Program-made: the position numbers and the translations under genes
NCBI RefSeq assembly: GCF_048544455.1
Contig: NC_133536.1
Span: forward strand, 198,341,325 to 198,405,324
DNA length: 64,000 nt
Reading direction: 5' to 3'
Source of the DNA: Silene latifolia
Lineage: Eukaryota; Streptophyta; Magnoliopsida; Caryophyllales; Caryophyllaceae
Shown here: in pieces, positions 22,790 to 34,034 of the stretch
How the letters are laid out: every line of letters begins with the position of its first letter
Position numbering within the stretch: the stretch's first letter is position 1
The notes under the pieces: model-generated
The model's database searches: none
Seen by the model: only the letters and a program-made list of their open reading frames with translations
Told to the model about the DNA's origin: nothing

Positions 22790-23469
22790 ATATGCGTCCA
22801 AAGTATATGACCCAAGCTGTGTTATTATTGACCTGAGCTAACCCTACCTGGAATGACACGATCAGGCAGATCCGAAAATGACCCGACAAAATATAACTCT
22901 AATTGAAAAAAAATACTTGAAATGATTATTTTGCTAACCCGCTAATATCGTGTCGGGTTCGGGTCGTGTTTTCGTGTCATGTCAATATTTGGAAAGTTTT
23001 AAGTATATTTATGTGATGAAAGATAAAAAAATTAGGATTAATTTATTAAACAGGTCATTCGTGTCGGGTTCGTGTTTAGAGAGTTCAACCCAAACCTGAC
23101 CCAATTAAATATCGTGTCGTGTTCGTGTCGTCCCACTTACATAAATGGGTCATTGAGCCTCAACCCAAACCCGTTAATTTCGTGTCGGGTTCGTGTCGTG
23201 TCATTATTTGCCAGCTCTAGGTCCAATACATATCTAGATAAAGTTAGGCCCAATTTCTATCTAAAAGCATTTAAATGGGAAAATTTTTAGATTTATTATT
23301 CTTTTAGTATAAGAGGTTTAATGACTTCAAAACTTACCAAGATGAGATATATAAATCCTACCATAAACGTCAATCTACTAAAATACCAAAAAATCCCAAA
23401 TATGCTACTAAAATTTTACGACTTTTACCAAACACTGCCTACTTAATTCACCATCCATTCCTAAATAAT
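22790..23469. other. Cassette flank with GTGTCGGGTTCGTGT repeats
   Basis: Duplicated intergenic flank, matching about 37855-38560 and 61370-62180 in parts. It contains 'cgtgtcgggttcgtgtcgtgtc' repeats (about 22945-22980, 23060-23075, 23110-23205) and 'tttgccagctctag', which resembles a transposon end. No gene is seen. Confidence 0.5.
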
Positions 23470-23685
23470 ATATAAGTATACGGCCATACGGGCAAATTCT
23501 GGTTCTGAAGCTTCTTGGTTGTTATATACTACCATCTTCAGGTATCCTTTCTCTCTTCTTCTTCCTCTCCTTTCTTGATTGGTTTTATTGCTGTATTATT
23601 TGTAGAATATTATTATAATTTTGATTTTGATTTTGATTTAACAGTAATATTATTAGTGTTATTATTAGAAGAATGCAATTTTAGT
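23470..23685 (+). promoter_or_regulatory. Promoter-like block P1, copy 1 (orphan)
   Basis: The block is 'gggcaaattctggttctgaagcttctt...accatcttcag' followed by a GTATCC donor-like site and a C/T-rich stretch. It recurs at about 38575 and 62190, and it resembles the block P2 that precedes the F-box genes. No coding sequence follows directly; element 1 is inserted at 23686 after 'attagaagaatgcaattttagt'. I infer a duplicated promoter/first exon left without its own gene. Confidence 0.5.
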
Positions 23686-24281
23686 TGTTCCGGGTATGAA
23701 TTCCGAAGTAGGTTTGTTTACCACGCTAGCTTTGTCGAATAATGCCTCTTCTAGCCTTGACTGCTCTCCTCGGCCTCTCCTGCAACAACGAGCAAACTGA
23801 GGGCTTGGCTTTGTGCCAAGCGTACTCACTCCGACGCTCAAGTCAGTGAACTTATTGTGATTAAGTAGTATGTAGCTTGATGACGTGTATTGTAGAGAGA
23901 TGAGAGAGATAATACCAATTTAAGTGGTTCTTAGGTTAGATTCTGGATCCCTTCCTCAATGAGGATTGAGGAGTATTTATAGACTTTCACCTTTTGTCAC
24001 GTAGTGGCCAAGTGGGCCAAGTGGCGTAGCGGTGGAAAGATCGATCTACCCTCGGCCGAGGGACCTATGGCAGGCCGGCGAGCCTGGTTGACTCCATGCC
24101 GAGGGTTCTTGGATATGAGTACGCGGGTATCCGCCCCGGCCGGGTAGGTTGCCATGCCGAGACCCGGTGCGGTAGAAAGGCTGCATCGGCCGGGATGTCT
24201 AAGTCATTGGCTTCTTTGTGGATATCTTTGACCTCGTTCAATATGTTGACTTGGTCGGCGGGCACGAAATATGCCCCATCA
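23686..24281 (-). repeat. Element 1 LTR (3' LTR in element orientation)
   Basis: 596 bp. The minus strand carries the TATA box (AAGTCTATAAATACTC, about 23966-23985). The part from 23686 to about 24030 is identical by eye to the other LTR. The remaining ~250 bp, which is U3 in element orientation, differs at about ten sites including indels. Confidence 0.93.
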
Positions 24282-24968
24282 ATTTGCCCCCAGCGTAGTC
24301 TATGCCGTGGTATGGGCTCCGATGTATCTTTGAGTGTATATTCGTGCAAGTGAAAATTTTTCTCGCCCGGCTTTTTCTCCCTCGGCTTACTTACAAACAG
24401 GCCGTACCAGTATCCCCCTCCACATGGATGTGTAATGGACATCAAATGTGGAAGAGAAGGTCTTCTTGGGCGGCGGACCCAAGGTTGAGAGTGCTTGGTG
24501 TATTTTTGATTGCCCCCGGCCGTCTTTGCCTAGCTTGGTTAGTCGTGTTGCTTGCGGAGAATAGATACTTTAGGAGTTTTGCTTTGAGGAAGATGAATAG
24601 GCAAAGGGATATGAAGGGGCGTGTTGAAGACGCTTGTTCTTGTTGCTTTGATTGACATTCAACTGTTGCGTCGATTGACATTCCGTGTATGCATGCCAGA
24701 CATGTGTCTCTTCGTTGATTGGCTGACGCTTCATGGGCTGCGTTTTGATTGGTCCTCCTTTATGGGCCTTTGCCTATAAATACCAGGATCTCGAAGTGAA
24801 ATTGGTTACTAATTTCACTCATTCTAAAAATTTTCTTCTTTCCAAAATTCCAAGTCTTTCCCTCTCTTCCGATCTTCTGAATTTTTACGTCGGCGTAGCA
24901 CTTTTCTTCAAGGTAAACCGAAAAACCTTTTCAACTTTTTGTTTTGTTTAAGTAATTTGTTGTGAACC
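24282..24968 (+). promoter_or_regulatory. Promoter region of the antisense gene in element 1
   Basis: Two ATTGG motifs (inverted CCAAT boxes) lie at 24718-24722 and 24748-24752, followed by TATAAATA at 24775-24782, 187-194 bases before the start codon at 24969. The same arrangement and surrounding words ('cttcatgggctg', 'gattggtcc') are conserved in element 2 (42814-42878), although much of the intervening DNA differs. Conservation of CCAAT-CCAAT-TATA spacing argues for a real RNA polymerase II promoter reading against gag-pol. C/T-rich DNA just before the ATG may be 5' UTR. Confidence 0.65.
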
Positions 24969-27510
24969 ATGTCTTCTACGATGCCGGTCCCGAGATTCGT
25001 GCGCCGGGGTTCCCCGTCGCGTTTTGATGAGGAGGAGGTGGTAGCCGCAATTCCGTTAAGGTCGAGGGGCCCTAGGTCTCCTTCCCCCGAAGTTGACCGC
25101 GGAGTTCGGAGCAGCGATGGGAAGATGATGTCGATGATGAGGGAAGGAATCCTTCCGGTGCGGAGAGGGCGACAGTCTTGCATCATTACGATGTCTGCAC
25201 CATCGGCCCCAATCGTGCTTGGGCCGATGGGCTCGCCACGCTCGGCTCGAATTTTTCGAAGAGCACTTCTTTTTGGCGAGGGGTACAACATTGTCATCCC
25301 CGGGAGAGGGTCAGCCGTCTGTTGCCCTCCCCCTGGTCACATCGGCGTATATATGAGGCACTTGGAGTATGGTCTCCGGTTTCCTCTCAATATGTACGTC
25401 TCTTCCATAATTCAGGCGATGAACGTTGCAGCGGCGCAGCTTCACCCTTTGGCCGTTAGGACTATAGTCGGCTTCGTGTGGGCGTGTCGCCGGGGGGTGA
25501 TCCCAACGGTAAACTTATTCCGCCGAATTCATTTTCTTCGAATGAATGTTCAAGGTGGCCGGGGTGGTATAGCGTCCCGAGACGAGCCAGGCTATCTCAC
25601 CGTGCCTAAGCTCACCTCTTGCAAGGGCTGGAAGGAACGGTGGGTGTATGTCGAGGTCCCGGATGATTATCCGTTGCCTCGGTCTTTTCAAAGACCACGT
25701 TAACTTGCGGTGCGAGAGCAAAGGGGAGCGTGAGAAGATGATCCCCAAGGGCAAGAATAAGATGGACGCCGGAATGTCTATCTTAATGAGGACGAGAAGC
25801 GAACGAAGCTTTTCGAGGTCGATGATGATGGGGCGCCGAAGGTTTGGTTGCCCCCGACGCAAGTCATCTTGATGGACGAGCCGCTTTGCTATGTCGGCCT
25901 CATACCGGCCCTAGCACGGGGTGAGTGGGGTCGGTGTGAGGCCCACTTCTGCTTTAATGTTTTTTGTTGTTTGTTTCTTGACATGTCCCTTTGTCTAAGT
26001 TTTACCTTGTTTCTTTTACAGAGCACTTTGGTCCCGTTCTGTCTGAGCAACTCCTCGAGAAGATGGGGCTGGACAAAGACGGAAACGTTAAGGAGAAGAA
26101 TCCGAAGGTCGATGTGCATGACCGCCGTCCGTCGCCTCTCGACCTCCCGAAGGGCTTGGACGAGACGGCGGCCCAGGCCAAGGTAGCTGCTGCCTTGCCT
26201 CGCCGGGTCCGAAAAGCCAAGTCTACGGCGGCGACGGTGTTAACCTCAGTTCCGCCTCTACCAGAGGTGGAGGTCGTTGACATTGTCGATGGAGAGGATT
26301 CCGATGCTGAGGGATCTCCGCTTAGGCGTAAGAGGAAAAGATCTACCCATGCCACCGATGCTTCTGCTTCCGTCGCTCATGTTAATGCCAGCGCCGAGGA
26401 AACGGGTCAACCGGCCAAGAAGAGCAAGCCCTCCGGTGCAGTCTAACTTGCGGCTCGGTTTAGCCGCTCATTAGATATACCCGATGACCGGCTCTCTGGT
26501 ATGTCCATGAACGTTGACGTGGACTCTTTGGTTGAATTTTTTGTAGATCAACCGGCGCAGTCTATCCCCACTACTGAGCGGCGAGTTGAGAAGAGGCCTA
26601 TGCAGACGGCGGGAAAAAATGCCGACTCCGTACTCGCGTCGATATCCAACGACCAGCTCACAGCGGAGGGTACAAGGCTGAGCAAGAAGATTGGGATTTG
26701 GTCCGACCTGGCCGGCTCTCGTATTAGGGAGCAAGAAAAGGCCTTGGCCGAGACGGGACCGTTGATAGAGCAAAACGAGGCTCGATGTTGTTGCCGCAAA
26801 GGGGTGGCCGGAAGGCTAAGCTTGACCTCCTTGCCGCACAAGCGCGGGTCGAGGAAGTTGAGAAGGCTGCTGTCGGCCGAGAAGGCCAAGGTAGAGGTGG
26901 CGGTTCTGCCGCCGCCAAGTTGAAGGAGGAACGGGACAGGTACAAGGGCGGCTACGACGTTGTTGTCGCCCAAAGGGAGGAGTCGAAAAGGGCGTATCGG
27001 CTCCAAGCGGAGTCGCATAGGGAGACTAGTGCTATCCTTGCCCAAAGGGAGAAGGATATTGAGACACTTCAAAGCACGATTCTCCCTCGCATGTGTGCTC
27101 AGTATAGGGACCTGACCGAAGAAGCTTTCAGGGAGGTGATAGATGAGGTCTATCCGGATGGCTCCTTTCTGTGGACAAAATTTGACGAGCTGTTCGACGA
27201 TAGGCTCGAAGCTAAAGAGAAGGCTGCGGCGGATAAGGCTGCCGAGGATGCGAGGGCCAAGAAGGAGGAGGAGGCGACCGCTGCAAAGGCGGCCCTTGCA
27301 GAGAAGACGAGGGCGGCCAAGGAGGAGTCCGCCAGACTGAAGGCAGCTGAGGATGCTAAGGCTGCTAAGAAAGCTGCGGCGGATAAGGCAGCTGAGGATG
27401 CTAAGGCCGCCAAGAAAGCTGAGGATGCTAAGGCTGCCCAGATTGCATCTAAGTCGCTCACCGAGGGTAACGCTGCTGATGGCGGTAAGGGCAAGCAAAG
27501 CGAGGCATAG
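24969..27510 (+). pseudogene. Antisense extra gene of element 1 (Transposase_28-like plus coiled coil), decayed
   Basis: Start codon at 24969 (MSSTMPVPRF). Exons by comparison with element 2: 24969-25920, 26022-26435, 26547-27510. Introns of 101 and 111 nt have GTGAGT...TTACAG and GTGCAG...TTGTAG borders. Exon 1 contains the conserved core LEYGLRFPLNMYV, AQLHPLAVRTIVGFVWAC and PTVNLFRR, which I recognise as the 'putative gypsy type transposon' domain (PF04195-like). Exon 2 is acidic and basic with a PLRRKRKRS nuclear-localisation-like stretch. Exon 3 encodes a long Ala/Lys/Glu coiled coil ending KGKQSEA. Frameshifts occur at about 25085-25270, after 25690 and near 26780, so this copy is broken. 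Function is unknown. Confidence 0.75.
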
Positions 27511-28340
27511 GGAGACGGGCGGTCGTCACCGGGCTCACCCGGCGTCTCGGATAGCTTCACTATTCGGGGCCAACTATTAAGCCTTTTCTCCCGCCATCCT
27601 TTTGGCGCTTCAAAGAACCAAATTCAAAACCTTTTGCTTTTTCTTTTCCTTGTATTTTGTAAGACCTTGGTAGGTAGAGTCTTGGCTTATCCCAAAGGGG
27701 ACGGCCGTCGTCTGTGTTTCTCCTTCTTGTAACTCGTTATCTTTTCCTTAATGAGATTTTGCTTGCTTTGCCTCTGGCTTGGCCGAGGCCTTTTGATTTA
27801 TTCCCTCACTTGTCTTCTTGCGTTAATTAATTGAGCGCTTTTCGTTTTTACCTTTGGCTTTAGCCGAGGCAATTTAGGATGCGTATCTCAACTGTGTTTA
27901 ACGTCTTTAAGCTCGGTCTTAATTTGCCGAGAGCAGTTGCGTTAATTAATTGAGCGCTTTTTCGTTTTTACCTTCGGCTTGGCCGAGGCAGTTAGAATGC
28001 GTATCTCAACTGTGTTTAACGTCTTTAAGCTCGGTCTTAATTTGCCGAGGGCAGTCGCGTTAATTAATTGAGCGCTTTTTCGTTTTTACCTTCGGCTTGG
28101 CCGAGGCAGTTAGAATGCGTATCTCAACTGTGTTTAACGTCTTTAAGCTCGGTCTTAATTTGCCGAGGGCGATCGCGTTTCACTCGTCTCTTCCCGGCCA
28201 GATTACGGGCAACGGAGTTTACGTTTTGACCGCCGTTGAACATATGTTAGCATATCGGCTCGTCCCCCGTCACTCCCGTTAAAGGCCGGGATGATCGAGG
28301 TTTTGCTCTGTCTGCTTTGTGTACATATGTTAGTATGCCT
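27511..28340. repeat. Element 1 spacer with ~119-bp tandem repeats
   Basis: Three units begin GCGTTAATTAATTGAGCGCTT at 27820, 27939 and 28057 and include 'ttggccgaggcagttagaatgcgtatctcaactg'. The spacer lies between the convergent 3' ends of the antisense gene and integrase. Preceding DNA has 'cttggtaggtagagtcttggctt' and T-rich 3'-UTR-like sequence, a likely transcript end region for the antisense gene. Element 2 has related words at 56990-57180 and a different tandem array next to them. Confidence 0.75.
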
Positions 28341-29950
28341 TCTGATTGGGGTGGATTAACACTTTGATGAAAAACTTGGATGACTCCTCATTAGATATGA
28401 ATATGCATTGGGGTGCCAACAATTGTTTTGGGCAACTCCGCTGTTATACAAAGTACTTTCTGAGATTGTCGGTGTTCCAATGGCTCATCAAAGGTACATC
28501 TCCCATGTCCGTCACCCGGTATGTACCCGCCTCATTTCTTCAACTACCTTGTAGGGACCCTCCCGATTGGCCGTCAACTTGCCATGGATGTTTCCTTTGT
28601 TGGTGGCAAATGACTTCCTTAGGACCAGATCTCCTACTTTTAAGTCCCTTTTGTGGACTCTTCGGTTGTAGGCCCTTTTCATTCTGGCTCGATATCTTTT
28701 GCTAAGTTGAGGCGTGCCGTATCTCGGCTTTCTTCGACCAGGTCCAGGGAGGTTCTTAGGCCTTCCTCGTTTTCATCTGGGTTAAAAGTGGCCGTTCTGA
28801 ATGTTGGCACCGTTGCTTCAATCGGCAGGACTGCTTCGGACCCGTAGACTAGGTGAAAAGGACTGTACCCCGTTGCTTCTTTCTCCGTGGTCCGGAGGGA
28901 CCATAGAACGCCGGGTAGCTCATCGGCCCATCTTCCCTTGAGGTCTTCAACTGTCTTCTTCAAGCCGTTGAGGATCGTTTTATTGGCCGCCTCCGCCTTT
29001 GTCCGTTGCTCTGGGGGTGGCAGACGGAGGAGTATGCAAATTTGATGCCGAGTTCTTCCAACCAGCTCATTATTGTGTCACTCCAAAATTCTCGGCCATG
29101 GTCGAACACCATGACTTGGGGTAACCCAAAGCGAGTTATGACATTTTCCCAGATCACCTTTCTTACGGCCGCCGCGCCTCTCGCAGAACTCGCTACGGCC
29201 TCAACCCATTTGGTGAAGTAGTCGACGGCGACGATTAGGAACTTTCTTCCTCCGGATGCCGTTGGAAATGGCCCTAGTAGATCCATTCCCCACTGTGCAA
29301 AGGGAAGGGGATTAAGCACTGGTTGCAGGTCTCGGGAAGGTGCGTGTATCACCGGAGCGTGCATCTGACAGTTGTTGCATTTTCTGGTTTTGTTTCTGGA
29401 ATCTTCAAGCATGGTGGGCCAGAAGTAGCCGGCTCGGAGAGCTTTGTGGGCTAGTGTTCTTGCCCCCATGTGATGTCCACAGATGCCTTCGTGTATTTCT
29501 GTCAGTATTAGCTCTGCATCGGCTGGACCGACACACTTCAGGAGTGGCCTTGTCGCGGACCTCCTATATAACTCTCCTTCAAACACCAAGTACCTTGCTG
29601 CGATCCTCTTTATCTTTTGTGAGAGGTTGCGGTCCTCTGGTAATTCATTTGACAGTTTATACCCCTTGATCGGAGTCATCCATGTCGTCTCGGTTTCCAC
29701 GTCGCACACCATGCCGATGGTTTCGTCAATGCTTTTAGCGTTCTCGATGTCCACCAAAGACGGTTCGGTGATATTCTTTATGGTTGAACTGGCCAGCTTT
29801 GAGAGAGCGTCGGCCCGGTTGTTCTCGGACACTGGGATGTGTCGCATTTTGAATGACTTCAATTTTGAGGTCTCGCTTTTACCTTTTCCGGGTATCTTAC
29901 CATCCCATCGTCCCGAGCCAGACTCTCCTTCGTATTGGTTAGTCACCAAG
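28341..29950 (-). pseudogene. Element 1 integrase
   Basis: The minus-strand frame has the zinc-binding HHCC region (GICGHHMGARTLAHKALRAG...KCNNCQ). The catalytic core includes WGMDLLGPFPT, VDYFTKWVEAVA and FDHGREFWS, the last normally D-N/H-G-x-x-F. The frame breaks just after HPQSNGQ, at the expected third catalytic Glu. It resumes in another frame at about 28963 with GRWADELPGVLWSLRTTEK and YSPFHLVYGSEAVLP, typical of the integrase C-terminal part. An upstream linker reads HIPVSENNRADALSKLAS. The frameshift makes it non-functional as it stands. Confidence 0.9.
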
Positions 29951-29959
29951 AGAGAGTCT

Positions 29960-30480
29960 TTTTCAAAATGATGTGTTACGCCGGCGCTCTCGCTAACTCA
30001 ACTCCGGTTATCACCGCCTCATATTCGGATTCGTTGTTTGAGGTCGAGAAGGTAAACTTCAAAGCGTACTCGAACTCGTCCCCGTTTGGGCCGATGATAA
30101 GGATGCCGGCTCCTGAGCCGTTCGTTGTGGAGGATCCATCGGTATATACCTCCCACATGCCGGGACACGATTCTTCCCGATACGTGCACTCGGCCAAGAA
30201 GTCTGCCAGCCGCCCCTTTATCGAAGGCCTTGGTTTGTCTTGAATGCCGAAGCCGATAGCTCCACCGCCCATTTGATAAGTCTGCGCCTGATCGTTCGAA
30301 TTTTTCCAAAGGCTTTTTCCAACGGCTGGTCGGTTAAGACCGTCATGGGATGTGCGTCGAAGTAGGGTTTCAACTTCCTTGCGGCAACAACCACGGCAAA
30401 GGCTGCTTTTTCGATCAGCGGGTAGTTTCTCTCGGCGGGCAACAATGTATGGCTGATAAAGTATATTGGGTGCTGCTGCT
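29960..30480 (-). pseudogene. Element 1 RNase H region (dual RNase H arrangement)
   Basis: A first frame at 30218-30445 (ERNYPLIEKAAFAVVVAARK, then LTDQPLEKAF) is the RT-connection/degenerate RNase H typical of Gypsy. It is followed in a shifted frame by EVYTDGSSTTNGSGAGILI and NNESEYEAVITGVELA, the archaeal-type second RNase H found in Tat elements. The catalytic D of YTDGS and the E of the NESEYEA motif are kept. The two parts are in different frames. Confidence 0.85.
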
Positions 30481-31430
30481 TGTTTTCTTCTCTGACGATT
30501 ACGATCGACCGTGGCCGAGGTTACTTGCTAAATATAGATATAGCGTTTCCCCAGGCGTCGGTCGGACAGGGTCGGGAGAGTTTGCGAGATGGGCCTTCGA
30601 TTGTTTGAAAGCCGTGCTCTGTTCCTCCCCCCCCAGGTCTTTATTCCCTTTTAGCACTTTGAAGAATGGGGTGCTCTTGTGGTGACCGAGAGATAAAACG
30701 GGCAAGGGCCGCCATCCTCCCGGCCGATATCATAACCTCTTTGCGATTCCTCGGCTCCCGGCAGTCTAGAATTGCTTGGACTTTCTCTGGATTGGCATCA
30801 ATTCCCCCCCGGCGCTAACAAGCACGCCGAGGAATTTGCCGGCCCGGACACCGAAGTTGCACTTTGTAGGGTTAAGCTTCATCTTGTATTTCCTTAGTGA
30901 ACAAAATGTCTCGTGTAAATCGGCTAGGTGCTCGCCGTCGGACTTGCTCTTGACAATAGCATCGTCGACGTAAGCCTCAATGTTTCGCCCTTTTTTATTT
31001 TGGAACACTTTGTCCACCAGTCTTGTGTAAGTCGCGCCGGCGTTTTTCAAACCAAACGGCATCATCTTGTACATGTAGGTGCCGTGTATGGTGATGAATG
31101 CGCATTTAGGCATGTCTTCCTCCGCCATGAATACCTGATGGTATCCTGAAAAGGCGTCGAGCGAGCTCGGCATTGTGTAGCCTGCCGTTGCGTCTATTAA
31201 GCTATCTATCCGAGGCAAGGGGTAGCAATCTTTCGGGCATGCTTTATTAAGTTGCGTAAAATCAACACACATCCTCCACGCCCCTGATGACTTTTTAACC
31301 ATTACAACATTAGCTAGCCATTCGGGGTATGTACAAGGGATGATAAAGCCTGCATCTAACAACTTATCAACCTCGGCCTTGATGGCATCTTCCTTTTCGG
31401 CCGAGGAGTTTCTCACCCTCTCGCTTCACA
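30481..31430 (-). pseudogene. Element 1 reverse transcriptase
   Basis: The frame 30766-31416 gives VDKLLDAGFIIPC, WRMCVDFTQLNKACPKDCYP, SGYHQVFMAEEDMPKCAF, MPFGLKNAGATYTRLV and the catalytic YVDD box (EAYVDDAIVKSK), then KCNFGVRAGKFLG. All main Gypsy RT blocks are present. The linking part to RNase H (30499-30705) is in another frame. The conserved D-A-F-S-G and YVDD are intact. Confidence 0.92.
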
Positions 31431-32470
31431 GGGCGAGCGGGGGGAGTACGTTCGACTTGTGAACGATGACTTCTCGGCTTACACTGGCATCTCGGCGGTG
31501 AGTACGCAAAGACGTCTTTGTTCCTTCTCGCAGGGTCTAGGAGATCGGCCCTGAATTTTGGTTCCGGCCGACACCGACAAATCACGGTGCGTCCTGGATC
31601 AATCTCTATCTCTGTTCGGTCTCCGCCCCTTCGACCATGGCGACGTGGTTGGTGCTCATCGGTTCGTCCTCCTGTCTTAAGGATGGGTTCTTCCCTTTTT
31701 CCTCTTTCTTTGCCACTTTGAAGGATTGCATGTTGCATCCTCCTCGGCCGATATTTGGACGTTGACCACCTCGTCTTTTTCGTTCTTCGAGACGAGTTTA
31801 TGAACCTCCCCGCGGTCCGAGACATACATCGTTGTCGGGGCCCGGATGGACATTACAAAGATCGACCTCACTCAGGGTGACACGACCGATGAGAACGTTG
31901 TATGCGGATGAGCCGTCGATGACCACGAACTCGGACATCACATTCTTGGCCGCGTCGGACTGGCCGAACATCACCGTAACCTGATAGACCCCGGGGGGAC
32001 CAAGCCTGCCGGAGAAGTGTACAATGGGTTGGTGCATGGGCTAAGGTCCGCAATTTTCGTGCCGAGCCCCGAAAGCACTCCCCGAACATGATGTTCGTGT
32101 AAGCACCCGTGTCAATCAGGCATCTCATGACCAGGTGGTTAGCTATGTCTAAGTGGACTACGAGTGGGTCGCTATGCGGGGCGATGACTCCTTCGTAGTC
32201 CTTCTTCCCAATAGTTATGTTCGGGATGTTGGAAGCGCGGGCCGCGGCAGTGGGCACGAAGTTGACGGCCCGATCTGATTCGTTCGAGTGCCTTTTGTGC
32301 CCGTGAGCGGATCCGCCGTTCTCGTTTCCCCCGATGACAACATGAATTGTTCCTATTCGTTGAAAGACGGATTTTTTGTCTGAGCCACCGGTGTTAGTCT
32401 TTTGGCCTCCGGCAATATACTTGCCGAGGCTCCCTTTTCGGATCAGCTCTTCAATGGCATTCTTCAAATG
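31431..32470 (-). pseudogene. Element 1 protease region
   Basis: Frame 31868-32467 contains DYEGVIAPHSDPLVVHLDI and the aspartic protease motif CLIDTGAYTNIMF. It then shifts frame; 31798-32037 has VTVMFGQSDAAKNVMSEFVV and SSAYNVLIGRVTLSEVD, the normal protease C-terminal part (LIGR). At least two frameshifts are present between gag and RT. Confidence 0.88.
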
Positions 32471-33946
32471 TCGGCAGTCGTTGGTTAAGTGACCGGTGTG
32501 GCCGTGGTACTCACAAAGATGCTCGTGTCACCGTCCCCCTAGGTTTGGGGGCCTTTCCCACTTCGCCCCCTCGTTTACGCTCGGGGAGAAGACCTCGGCG
32601 GCCGATACGACCAGGGGGGGTGTGATCTTTGTACTTCTTATGGTAGTACGGACCGAACTCCCCGCGTCCGCTGGGTTATGCTTCCTGGCGGGCCTGTCGG
32701 TCCGCGACCTATTATTGTCACGGCGCCCTTCATCCGGCTTGTCCTCCCGGTGACTCTTTCTTTCTGAGTGCCCGGCCTCGCCGTGGCCTACCCATATTTT
32801 GTGATAGTCTTCGACCTTAATGGCCTGGTCGGCCAATTTCTGGCGGACTCAAGGCTCGGCCACCGCACTTGGTGAGCTCGTTTTCAAGTCCCCTCCGGGA
32901 GGCCTTTCATCGGTCGAAGGCCGCTAGTTCGCTGTTCGGCTCCCTAATCTGCCGAACCCGGCATCGAACCTCTTCACATAGCTTCGGAGTGACTCGCCTC
33001 CCTCTGCTGATGGTCGGGAGATCCGATGTCTCAACGGCTCTCCTTTTATTGGTAGAGTCTTTTGGGCCAAAAACGCGTCTCTTAGGTCGGAATAGGAGTA
33101 TACCGACCCATCGGGTAGCCCCTTGTACCGGCTTTGCGCCATTCCAACCAAGGTCGTTGGGAAAATTCGGCACCAGACCTCGTCAGGTTGCTCCCACACC
33201 GACATGTGAGACTCGAAAGCCTCGGCATGATCGGTTGGGTCGCCCTCTCCTTTGTATGATATAGACGGTAGCTTTAGCTTTGGCGGCACTGGTCTCTAGA
33301 ACGTAGGCACCGAGGGGTCATGCGACCACGTGTCTAATGACACGCGGCGATCGGCTCCTCGCATCCCTAGTCCGGCCCCTCTCCCCGTGGCGGGAAGGGC
33401 TTCTTCTCCGACTCGGTGAGTCGGACTCCTTCTTCGACTCGGTGAGTCGGACTCCTTCTCCGACTCGGTGAGTCGGACTCCTCTCCGACTCGGTGAGTCG
33501 GACTCCTTCGCTCGTCCGGGGCATGCCTCGTGGGCGTCGCGGCGACATCGTCCTTCCGCGAGTGCGGGAAGGGCTTAGTTCTACCACCGACACTGGGCTC
33601 CCCGCGTCTTGGTAGGCTCGGCCTCTCTTAGTGCTTCGTTCGGGTTTCTCGAGTCACCTTTTGGGCTCTAGCTTCCTGGACGGGTCCCGCCGCTCTTGTC
33701 GGTGTGACGGTGTGTGAGCGGCGCGGCGACAATCGTGTCCAGGAGTCGCCCGACTTTCTTTGCATCAACCACACGCCCCATGATGGTGACCTGGTCGGCG
33801 GGCAGCGGCGTATCTGGCATTATTGGCATCCCGAACTCCGGTTGAATTATTCGGCTGGTGGAGGGCTGCACAACTCCAGAATTGTGGACGGTATCCTCTG
33901 GGTGGAGGGGCTCTTCGGTTACGAACACCTCTTGTTCTTTTGACAT
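32471..33946 (-). pseudogene. Element 1 gag
   Basis: The likely start is the ATG at 33946 (MSKEQEVFVTEE), as in element 2. A basic, Ser/Arg-rich stretch follows (33318-33593) with a repeat of about 26 bp. Then comes the Retrotrans_gag core at 32924-33289: LPSISYKGEGDPTDHAEAFE, WCRIFPTTLVGMAQSRYKGL, YSYSDLRDAFLAQ. The frame is broken several times, for instance at about 33110 and 32830. A C-terminal zinc-finger-like segment near 32470-32520 reads in yet another frame. Confidence 0.88.
33410..33506. repeat. Four-copy 25-26-bp repeat in element 1 gag
   Basis: Units start GACTCGGTGAGTCGGACTCC at 33410, 33436, 33462 and 33487. Spacings of 26, 26 and 25 bp are not multiples of three, so the protein frame slips between units. 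In element 2 the same array has 27-bp units (60038, 60065, 60092) that stay in frame. Each unit holds the inverted repeat GACTC-ggt-GAGTC. Confidence 0.9.
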
Positions 33947-34016
33947 CTTCTTAGCTTTTTGGGTGGGTTTCTTTTTTTTTTGTGTTTGGGAATGACTAGC
34001 TTCTAGTATCTGTATC

Positions 34017-34034
34017 CCCACAGACGGCGCCAAT
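34017..34034 (-). other. Primer binding site of element 1
   Basis: On the minus strand, directly inside the LTR, the sequence reads ATTGGCGCCGTCTGTGGGG. The TGGCGCC start is the usual complement of a tRNA 3' end in Tat/Athila Gypsy elements; the exact tRNA is not assigned. The same site occurs in element 2 next to 60656. Confidence 0.75.

Noticed and set aside
26548..27498. Long minus-strand frame opposite the antisense gene's exon 3
   Set aside because: Leu/Ser-rich mirror of the Ala/Lys/Glu coiled-coil codons; no gag or pol domain is expected or seen there.
27820..28175. CRISPR-like regular repeats
   Set aside because: Contiguous ~119-bp tandem repeats without unique spacers, in a plant retrotransposon.
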